Part shown: positions 17,301 through 23,600 of the stretch, one piece after another
Numbering within the stretch: position 1 is the first letter of the stretch
Layout of the letters: each line of letters starts with the position of its first letter
Assembly (NCBI GenBank): GCA_015680635.1
Contig: JAABOA010000003.1
Span: 1 to 60,428 of the forward strand
Reading direction: 5' to 3'
Length of the DNA: 60,428 nucleotides
Origin: Lunasporangiospora selenospora
Taxonomy: Eukaryota; Mortierellomycota; Mortierellomycetes; Mortierellales; Mortierellaceae
Notes under the pieces: generated by a model
The model's database searches: none
Told to the model about the DNA's origin: nothing
Seen by the model: only the letters and a program-made list of their open reading frames with translations
Made by a program: the position numbers and the translations under genes

Positions 17301-19162
17301 TAGTGACAAAATAAATATATCAAATAATATTCCTGATTCTTTTACTGAGGTAATAACAGGATTAATGCTTGGAGACGGTAATGTCAGAATGAATGGAAAA
17401 CACGCTTTATTGAGTGTTCAACAAAAAAATAAAGAATTTGTTGAACATTTATGGTCTTTATGTAAAGAACAAGGTGTTGTTGAAAATTCCGTAAAAGAAC
17501 TAAATAGACTAGATAAACGATTTAATGTTTATAGATTAGCTTATGGATTTCAATCATTTACTTTACCCTATTTCACAGGAATTTCTAATTTGTGGAATAT
17601 AAATATAGAAGGTACTTATGTAAAAATAGTACCGAAAAATATAGATATTTTATTAACTCCTAAATCCATTGCTTATTGGATTTCAGGAACATTTGATAAA
17701 TCTAAAAATAGAGTTATTATTTGTACGGATAATTTTTTATTGAAGATACTAAATCTTTACAAACCCGGGCCGCCCCCCCCCCCGGCGGGCCGGGGCCGGG
17801 TTTTATTAAATAAATTCAATATTGATTCTTATTTAAAAAATTCTGGAAATAAATCTAAAGACCAATATAGAATAGTAATTCCTAAACGGGGATTAGTAAA
17901 ATTTCAAGAATTAATTAAACCACATATGCATAAATCTATGTATTATAAAATGCGCAGCCGGATTATAAGAATAAGATAATAAATAAATTATTACGCTTTC
18001 TCAATATAATATAGCATTCTACCACATCATCAACCATGCCTTTTTCAAAGCATTACTGTTCTTAGCAGCAGGGTCTGTAATTCATGCAATGGCTGACGAA
18101 CAAGACGTGAGAAAAATGGGTGGTTTAGCTCGCTTACTACCTTATACTTTTACGGTAATGTTCATTGCTGCTTTAAGTAACATAGCTTTCCCGTTCCTAT
18201 CAGGATTTTATTCAAAAGAAATAATTATCTTGTCAGGTTTTGGACAATTTACTTTCCATGGATCTTTCGCTTACTGGTTAACAACCTTAGCTGCGTTCTT
18301 TACATCTATCTATACAACAAGGTTACTTTATTTAACTTTCTTTTCTATCCCAAATGGGCCTAGAAATAGTTATCAAAATACACATGAAGCTCCTTTCTTT
18401 ATGGCAATACCATTAGGGATTCTTGCTATACTTTCAGTAGTTTTTGGTTATTTAAGTAAAGACCTGTTTATAGGTTTCGGTTCAGATTTCTTTGGTAATG
18501 CTATATTCATCCATCCTAATAATATAATTTTAGTTGAGACTGAATTTGCTTTACCATTATTCATTAAACTATTGCCTTCTATCTTAACTCTTTTAGGGTT
18601 TGTTGGTACTCTTATATTTTACGAATTTGCTCCTAATCTTCTAGTTGAGTTGAAATTATCTAAACTAGGTAGAGCTTTATACACTTTCCTTAACCAGAAA
18701 TACTTTTTCGATCTAGTGTACTCTCGATTAGTAGTATTAATTTTAAATCTAGGTTACGTGACACATAAAGTAGTGGATAGAGGTGCACTTGAATTAGTAG
18801 GTCCTACAGGGTTGACTAATTTATTCTCTAGTACTAGTAGAAATTTAGCTTCAGTAGATAACGGTTATATCCCGAACTATGCTCTTTATATCATACTATC
18901 TGTTATCACATTAACAGCATCAGTGTTATACCTAGATGATGCAAGATTACTATTAGTGTTTGTTTCTACTTTATTCTTATTAAATTCTCGTCGTTTTACA
19001 ACAAAGACAAACTCCCCCCCCCCGGGCTCAATGAATCTTAATAAAGTAAACAAATTTTCTTCATATAAAACTCGTAAATTAGATATTTCAAGTTTAATAA
19101 GAAAAGAAACAAAAATTAATAATACCCGGCCCGGGGTTTTATATAAAATGATAATGCTATAA
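8350..19162 (+). CDS. nad5: NADH dehydrogenase subunit 5, seven exons
   Basis: Proton-pumping membrane subunit of complex I. Exons: 8350-8673, 12181-12273, 13368-13376, 14674-14957, 15359-15365, 16726-16962 and 17996-19162, joining to about 706 residues. Junctions keep conserved segments intact: [63 protein letters not shown], and AVCG|LSQYN. Each exon before an intron ends in T and each intron ends in G. Exons 3 and 5 are 9 and 7 nt. Family proteins are usually about 40 residues shorter at the C-terminus; here the frame continues through an AAACTCCCCCCCCC tract (residues NSPPPG) into an Asn- and Lys-rich tail. No TGA codon interrupts the frame. Stop is TAA. Confidence 0.9.
9632..10354 (+). 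CDS. LAGLIDADG homing endonuclease (nested)
   Basis: 240 residues from ATG, intact. The two half-site motifs are visible as [13 protein letters not shown] (about residue 50) and [10 protein letters not shown] (about 160), the single-chain LAGLIDADG_2 arrangement. The middle has [18 protein letters not shown] and [13 protein letters not shown], also found in the genes at 20956 and 53671. This class cuts 14-40 bp DNA targets and promotes gene conversion. The second motif has MDDS where relatives have MDDG, which may weaken activity. It is the only gene in the TIR-bounded unit and probably encodes its mobility function (inference). Confidence 0.8.
   Translation: MIPKKFESNMLAIFKFIGAGSVKGAGLVNRSYSTKRLTNVERNSFTVSPDLHEVIIGLSLGDLHIRRDYTNALLLFEQGLINEAYLLHLYNLFKDYCGTGPKYSDRKPDFRTGKIYSRVSFATYSLPCFNYYRDLFYVDGVKIIPLNIGELLTSRSLAYWLMDDSFKHSTSLSICTESNSEQEVLLLISVLKEKFNINCNPMRRNSNKLRIYVKTKSLNDLRNLVSPYFVPSMMYKISKD
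10383..10419 (+). terminator. C-tailed stem-loop
   Basis: GGTGTAATAA pairs with TTATTAACACC (one bulge), followed by CCC. It lies 29 bases below the nested LAGLIDADG gene and overlaps the right terminal repeat. Confidence 0.5.
11037..12014 (+). CDS. GIY-YIG homing endonuclease, intact
   Basis: The frame is open from GTG at 10947, but the first part reads through intron core sequence; ATG at 11037 is the likelier start (325 residues). The nuclease domain has GKSGIYGF followed by [10 protein letters not shown] (GIY and YVG motifs), then TLILRFNAH with the catalytic-type Arg and [11 protein letters not shown] with the Glu region. Several NUMOD3-type repeats follow ([16 protein letters not shown] three times or more), then a C-terminal DNA-binding segment ([20 protein letters not shown]). 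This is the only full-length copy of the cassette family in the window, so it is the best source candidate for the remnants. Confidence 0.85.
   Translation: MTRLQPFFTTIEISVGYLHLAEIQKILRKELKGKSGIYGFFCQSNNKLYVGSSKTLILRFNAHIKGSNSNIKLQNAINKYNLHDFIFVIFEYCDSKDLISREQFYINELKPEFNILLTAGNTLGYKHTEETLTKMSLAKLGENHPMFGKTHSVETKSEMAFAKTGENHPMFGKTHSVETKTKMSIAQTGKTLSKEIRAKMSEARLGKSLSTQTIAKISEALSGENNPLYGKTGENHPMFGHIHSTETVAKISIAKGGGTIYVYDTQGSLVNTFSSARKTGEYFNCSYHTIIKYAKNSDLFKNNWILSYSANFSDCISKKFSDDEK
12274..13367 (+). mobile_element. nad5 group I intron 2
   Basis: The 5' exon end TAGGT pairs with internal guide AGCCTA, giving a T-G pair at the splice site after 12273. The core contains ATATGCTGGAAC, AATCAGCAGGAAA and TCAGAGACTACACG. 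The endonuclease gene follows the core. The intron ends ATGCATCTG before the 9-nt exon. Confidence 0.85.
12520..13326 (+). CDS. LAGLIDADG homing endonuclease, nad5 intron 2
   Basis: 268 residues from ATG, no breaks. Motifs are [14 protein letters not shown] (about residue 84) and [12 protein letters not shown] (about 185), LAGLIDADG_2 type with both acidic residues. The Lys-, Asn- and Ser-rich N-terminal 70 residues have no recognisable domain and may be a linker. It is not in frame with the upstream exon, so it needs its own start, and it lies after the intron core. Likely functional. Confidence 0.85.
   Translation: MWVIKFLPFINFWHHPRWAPLERFLMLLLCIQTRNYSSKESTNQNNSLQNSGKKPKSPKDNKEYKKNLKLSSFLKEALIGLILGDVFVSKYGRYKNARLVFDQSKDKHSDYLYYLYSLFEPFVGAEPKSTNRKPNARRALGLVYNSLIFRTFSLSCFNEYHSMFYPNGKKIIPLNIEEYLTEIGLAFWVMDDGGKNTHGDLILHTNSYTKEEVELLISVLNNKFNLSSKIYKRSTSQWAILIPKKELSKVRKLVSNYIHSSMEYKIKE
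13368..13376 (+). CDS. nad5: nad5 exon 3, 9-nt microexon (Trp-Glu-Gly)
   Basis: TGGGAAGGT between two group I introns. The flanking exons end in LVLFVG and begin VGVCSY, while the family has a Trp-Glu-Gly or similar triplet in between. On the 5' side the preceding base is the terminal G of intron 2. On the 3' side GAAGGT pairs with the guide GCCTT of intron 3, with a T-G pair at the cut. Direct joining of exons 2 and 4 would lose these residues. Confidence 0.85.
13377..14129 (+). CDS. LAGLIDADG endonuclease in frame with microexon
   Basis: The frame runs from the 9-nt exon straight into the intron, so translation probably starts on partly spliced nad5 RNA. Motifs [16 protein letters not shown] and [12 protein letters not shown] are spaced about 110 residues apart (LAGLIDADG_2). 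Middle landmarks are [13 protein letters not shown] and [12 protein letters not shown]. It ends [11 protein letters not shown] before TAA. Intact, probably functional as maturase or endonuclease. Confidence 0.85.
   Translation, partial: EQNCLKWCNIENFIILSNQLPIIGKTIDKNLNNSSNNNIIPFKNGPHNIDVVSIIIGSTLGDTHLEKRSNGIGTRIKFIQSNKNVEYLMWYHKFFSDRGYCNSKIPQLKTRIRKNGENTFEYSINSYTYASFNWIHEMFYSFDEEQKRYIKILPKNLEEFLTPQALAVWFMDDGSKLRDSARIATNNFTKEEIEKLCLILENKYKIKASVHSSGKTKGHILYIYKNSMENFSKIVKPFMVPSLYYKLGNY
14134..14180. repeat. GC cluster, family C
   Basis: 47-bp AGCT-bounded copy, essentially identical to 4688-4734, between the intron 3 endonuclease gene and the intron core. Confidence 0.85.
14958..15358 (+). mobile_element. 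nad5 group I intron 4, no ORF
   Basis: The 5' exon end GCCAT pairs with guide GTGGC (T-G at the cut). The core at about 15125-15240 repeats the GAAAACGGTC...GACCGTCGG...GGTGCCTGAAATGGTGCTTA pattern. It ends TAGAGTTAG before the 7-nt exon. Confidence 0.8.
15359..15365 (+). CDS. nad5: nad5 exon 5, 7-nt microexon
   Basis: GGAGGGT supplies the G of a split Met codon (AT|G) plus Glu and Gly, giving HAWLPTAMEG|PTPVSAL, the family consensus. GGAGGGT is exactly matched by GCCCTCC at about 16512-16518 (T-G at the cut), the guide of intron 5. The match makes this placement strong although the exon is tiny. Confidence 0.8.
15848..15886. repeat. GC cluster, family B, inside endonuclease gene
   Basis: CCCCCGGCCCGCCCGTCCCC then GTGGTGGCCGGCCGGGG. 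It breaks the nad5 intron 5 endonuclease just after its first motif. Confidence 0.75.
16186..16220. repeat. GC cluster, family J
   Basis: AGCCGGGCCGGAGCCCTGCC then TCCGGCCGGGCCCCG. Other copies are at 31645-31679 and 35334-35364 (inverted). It interrupts the nad5 intron 5 endonuclease near its second motif. Confidence 0.8.
16426..16462 (+). repeat. Copy of nad5 3'-terminal sequence
   Basis: TCTAAATTCTCGTCATTTTA and the following AAGACAAACTCCCC resemble the nad5 3' end at 18977-19020 (AAATTCTCGTCGTTTTA, AAGACAAACTCCCCC). It lies just below the broken endonuclease and can form a stem (TTCTAAA/TTTAGAA) before its C tract. Confidence 0.6.
17293..17979 (+). CDS. LAGLIDADG endonuclease carrying an in-frame GC cluster
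   Basis: 228 residues from ATG. The first motif is [15 protein letters not shown]. The second, [13 protein letters not shown], lacks the expected acidic MDDG, so activity is doubtful. A 39-bp palindromic GC cluster (17763-17801) is inserted in frame and encodes a Pro- and Gly-rich patch ([12 protein letters not shown]) where relatives have an ordinary helix. It ends [10 protein letters not shown]-like, as in the family. This is the only cluster insertion in the window that leaves the frame open. Confidence 0.75.
   Translation: MSPSDKINISNNIPDSFTEVITGLMLGDGNVRMNGKHALLSVQQKNKEFVEHLWSLCKEQGVVENSVKELNRLDKRFNVYRLAYGFQSFTLPYFTGISNLWNINIEGTYVKIVPKNIDILLTPKSIAYWISGTFDKSKNRVIICTDNFLLKILNLYKPGPPPPPAGRGRVLLNKFNIDSYLKNSGNKSKDQYRIVIPKRGLVKFQELIKPHMHKSMYYKMRSRIIRIR
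17763..17801. repeat. GC palindrome inserted in frame
   Basis: The ends AACCCGGGCC and GGCCGGGTT are complementary with a C-rich middle. The length is a multiple of three, so the host endonuclease frame stays open. Confidence 0.75.
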
Positions 19163-19185
19163 AAGATGAAAAGTAGCTTCAAGTT

Positions 19186-19985
19186 TTCTATAAAAATGCT
19201 CTAACAGATAAAGATAAAATTAAATCAGATAATAATGGTAAAGCTCGTTGGGCCGGGGGGGGGGGCTTTACCCCTTTCAGGAGTAAAGCTGGAATATATA
19301 TGGTTCCACATATAAAAACAGATATATATTTTATGGGTTCTGCATTTAATATAACGCCGGAGGCCGAACGAATCTATAATTATTTTTCTATAAAATTTTA
19401 GAGCAATATAAACCCCCGGCCCGCCCCCCCCCCCCGTGGGGGGGGGGTATATATTTATAATGCTCTTCGACTGCATGGTTATTCTGCATTTACTTAATCT
19501 ATATAGGGATATGTTGAAATTTCGGGTTAATCTAAAGAAGATGCTCGTAATTTTTATTTATCACGTGAGCAAGATTATTTAAATACCATCTTTTCAGGAG
19601 ATGATCCTAATATATTTAATATACTCTCAATTGCAAGATCTCGATTAGGGCTACACATTCAGAAGAATCAATTGCTAAAATGTCCGGTGTTAATAATCAT
19701 ATGTTTGGTAAATCTGTTTCTGAAGAGACTCTAGCTAGAATGAGTGAAGCCAAGAGAGCTGGAATAACCCTATGTTTGGTAGAACGCGCAGCCGGTTCTA
19801 ATAATCCTACTAGTAAAAAGATATATGTATATGATAAGGATAATCTTACGATTCTATCTTATGAATTTTATAGTTATACAGAGGCTGCCCGGGGACCCAG
19901 GCTGCTAATTTTTAGGTTGTCATAGAAAAACTATATAATTATATTGATAAAATAAATATTACAAAGATAAAAGGGTTTATCTTCT
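19186..19985 (+). pseudogene. GIY-YIG remnant between nad5 and trnM
   Basis: Plus-strand pieces SKAGIYMVPHIKTDIYFMGS, then YNALRLHGYSAFT, SREQDYLNTIFSGDDPNIFN, SGVNNHMFGKSVSEETLARM and IYVYDKDNLTILSYEFYSYT follow the cassette order. GC clusters break it at about 19249-19280, 19412-19448, 19786-19797 (CGCGCAGCCGG type) and about 19886. Stops and shifts are numerous. Confidence 0.75.
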
Positions 19986-20080
19986 ACTCTTTAGTAATTC
20001 ATTTATTAGTTTATTTTTTGTAGTTGGGGGGGGGGAAATTAACTACAATTCTTTATTTAAGAATGGCTCTTAGCCAAACA

Positions 20081-20127
20081 CCCCCCCCCCCCGGCCGGCC
20101 CCGCCACGGGGACGGGCGGCCCCGGGG
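20081..20127. repeat. GC cluster, family B
   Basis: C run, then GGCCGGCCCCGCCACGGGGA followed by CGGGCGGCCCCGGGG. It lies just upstream of trnM. Confidence 0.75.
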
Positions 20128-20161
20128 ATAAATATAGAATTTTATTCATATAAATAAAATA

Positions 20162-20232
20162 AAGACAATAGCTTAACGTAAAGCTTTCTGCTCATAACGG
20201 AACTGATGGAAGTTCGACTCTTCCTTGTCTTA
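20162..20232 (+). tRNA. trnM: tRNA-Met (anticodon CAT)
   Basis: Acceptor AAGACAA/TTGTCTT, anticodon stem TTCTG/CGGAA with loop CTCATAA (CAT), T arm GGAAG-TTCGACT-CTTCC. Its 3' half lies in the right arm of the long inverted repeat. Confidence 0.9.
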
Positions 20233-20291
20233 ACTAATTTTTTACCTTTATATTTAGGTAATATTATTTTATATAATATACAGATCTGTAT
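20198..20291. repeat. Right arm of long inverted repeat (with 1-93)
   Basis: It pairs with 1-93 at a handful of mismatches and ends in TATACAGATCTGTATA. It includes the 3' half of trnM. Confidence 0.85.
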
Positions 20292-20691
20292 ACTATTAAA
20301 TTCTTTAATTTTTTTTAATTAAGTTGAATATTTCGTAATTTTTTTATTTAAACCAATAAAAAGACTTAATTATTTTTTATAGTAAATTAAAGTGCTTATT
20401 TAGTTAAAAATTAAACCCATTATATTCTATATAAGTGAGGAAGCTAAAATAGCTCTAAATTAAAAACTAATTTATTTTGTTATTTTTCATGGGATTTATT
20501 ATTTAAAAAGTTTTCTTCTTCTAGGGGGAAGAAATACTTTAGTGCCTAATAAAAAGATAGATGTAAATAACAAAAATATTATATTTCTGTAAAGAAATAT
20601 ACCTTTTTCATTTTGTCTTAATAAAGCATTATTAATTTTGATTTTATAGTGATGGAAGATTGAGGGATATAAAAAAAATATAAAAAATATT

Positions 20692-23600
20692 TTGAAACTT
20701 TTAAAAACTCATCCATTTTTAAGTATTGTTAATAGTTATTTAATTGATTCACCTGCTAAATCTTCTGGGAAAAGATTTTTAATGTTTTATACTATTTCTG
20801 TAGTGGTAGCAATTTGTTTATTTCTTGTTTTCGTGAACAAGGTTGTAAATTTTCTTGATCCCTTATTCTTTAACATAGTAGAGTCTCAATTTGTTTACTA
20901 TTCTTTTGTTCCTTTAATGACATAATATAAAGTTGAGATAAGATCTTCTAAATTTTTGGGTATAAATTCTAGGCCTTATAATACTCAATCGGAGGACAGT
21001 AATGATCTTAAGGACAGAAAAGGTGTTAAGTATAAAGTTCCCAAAATTCAGAAGGATTCTTATAAAGTTTCTTCAGAATTAAATCAGGTAATAATAGGAT
21101 TAAGTTTAGGTGATCTTCTTATTAGCAAACGGGCTATTAATGCTTATCTAAAAATTGATCAAAGTATTAAGAATGAAGCTTATCTTGATCATTTATATGA
21201 CTTATTTAAAGATTATTGTTCTTCAGCTCCTAAATATACTTCTCGTAATCCTGATAAAAGAACAGGTAAAATATATAATACAAAATATTTTCTTACTTAT
21301 TCTTTACCTTGTTTCAATTATTACTATGATTTATTTTATGTAGATAGAGTTAAAAAGATTCCGGAGAATATTGGTGAATTCTTAACACCTATTGGTCTAG
21401 CATATTGGGCTATGGACGATGGAACAAAATCTGGTTCTGGATTTCATTTCTGTACCCATCCCTTTACTCTTAATGAAGTAGAATTATTAATTAAAGGTTT
21501 AAAGTCTAATTTTGATTTAGATTGTACTAGCCACATAGTCGTAAAAGGGAAAGATCAATATAGAATCTATATTAAATCACGGGCCCGGCCCGCCGGGGGC
21601 GGCCCGGGGTTCAATGTATAAATTTAGATCTGCCCTCTGGGCTGATCACCCCTCCGGGGGGGATCTCTTGTTACACCACATTTTCATGAATCCATGATGT
21701 ATAAACTTAGAGATTAAATATGATTAATTTAATAACACCCCCACTACTACGAAATACTATAAAACATTTATTGGGTTCATACTGCCAAATTCCGGGGACC
21801 CCCTAAAACTTATGATACCAAGCCACGACCAAAAATTCGTAGGTGGATGGAGTAATTACCCATGTATGGTAACAAGTCATAAGATAGACGAAAGAAAAAT
21901 GGGCAATCGCGGATCTAAATCAGCGTTTACGCCGTTAAGTGTATTTACATTTAATAGTGTAAACATTGTAAAAGAGCAACGAGTAGACGGTAGTAGATGC
22001 ATAATATATTTATTTATGCATTTAAGGTATACTCTAATGGGTTTCGAGAGAAACTATCAAGTCAAAAACCCTTCTAATCAATTAAATATTAAATCTCTAT
22101 TTTTACATTTTTCGCAATTTGAGGGTATTTTATATTTCTCCGTATTGTTATTTTCATTGACTAATCTCTCAATATTTGATTTTTTCTCATTATCTGATTC
22201 TTTCTTTAATTTATCATGTATTGTACCTATATTGATATATCCAAATGCTCGAACATCTAAACCTCAGATATTAAATGAAAATAAAAATAAAGCTCCCAAG
22301 GGCGCTCGCCCGCCGGGTGCCCCCCGTCGGGGAGCTAAATATTTTAAGTGTAGCTATATGAGAATTTATAGGCCTACAGATAAGAATAAATTATTTAGAG
22401 ACCAATGGATTTTATCAACATCGGGAAAATAATTCAACTCATAAAAAATGATTAATGTAATAGGTTGTTTAAGTAAATTCATTTTGCTAAAACCATTTTA
22501 TAATTTTTTATATTCTGATCCTTATAATTTATTATTGTTTGGAGTAGAATAATTCTACGATAATTTGATTATATCAGATTTTAGGGGGGAAGAAGAAAAT
22601 TCTTAATTTCTTTAAAGCCCCACCGACTTCAATAATTATTTAAAATTAAAAATTGTACTAATTTTATTAAAGATAAGATCAATATATTATTATACTAAGC
22701 CCACGGGGGCTTCGTCCGCCGTGGGTCTAGGCCCCCCGGGGACTAAGTTTAATTCAATAAATAAATTTAATCATTGTTTTCATTTATTTATAATCAATGA
22801 TATTTATTAGCTAGAAATAATAAACAACTAAAAAATCCGGCCCGCCGGGGGCGGCCCGGGATTTAATATTTAATTGCAGGATAAATTTGATTGCCATGTC
22901 TCCATCTAATATTTCATATTTATGGAATTTTGGGAGTTTACTTGGTTTTGTGTTAGTAATACAAATTGCTACAGGTGTTACACTAGCAATGCATTATGTC
23001 CCGCATGTAGATTTAGCATTTATTAGCGTTGAGCACATTATGCGTGACGTAAACTATGGGTGGATGATAAGATATTTCCATGCAAATGGGGCTGCATTCT
23101 TCTTCATCTTTATATATATCCATATGGCTAAAGGCCTTTATTACGGTTCGTACAAAGCACCTAGAATAATGTTATGGTCAATTGGTGTAATCATCTTCTT
23201 ATTATTAATTATTACAGGATTCTTAGGTTATAAACATAGCCTAAAATGGTTAGATACAATGCCGGAGGCCGATTTAAATAATATTTTCATACAAATAAGT
23301 TTTTTTACACCAATAACCCTATTTTCTAATTCTCAAAAGGATGACTATAAAGATAGGGAATCTGATATTTTAACTAATGAAAGAAAAGAATTAGATTACT
23401 GGTTAAATAAACACAAAATTAACCCAATAATTATATTCGAATCTCTTCATTTAGATGAAACTAAAGAAAAAATTAAACAAGAAACAGGTAAAAAAGGTGG
23501 TATTTATGCCATCTTTAATCTTATAACTGGTGATTTTTATATTGGTAGTGCTATTACAAATAAATTTTATAGTAGATTTTATAAACATTTAATTAAAGGG

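Larger units (their letters stand above)
16963..17995 (+). mobile_element. nad5 group I intron 6
   Basis: Same core type as introns 2 and 5 (ATATGCTGGAAT, AATCAGCAAGAAAT, CAGAGACTACACG at 16989-17118). The endonuclease gene follows the core. It ends AAATTATTACG before LSQYN. Confidence 0.8.
20755..22898 (+). mobile_element. cob group I intron 1, sister of nad5 intron 1
   Basis: Starts GCTAAATCTTCTGGGAAAAG and ends AAATTTGATTGCCATG. Its core at 21778-21925 (ACTGCCAAATTCCGGGGACC, ATGGGCAATCGCGGATCTAA) is nearly that of nad5 intron 1. The insertion context is also similar (exon end ...CCT). It carries a LAGLIDADG gene before the core and a GIY-YIG fragment after it. Confidence 0.85.

Noticed and set aside
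18886-19182. 98-residue minus-strand frame over the nad5 3' end
   Set aside because: Antisense shadow of nad5.
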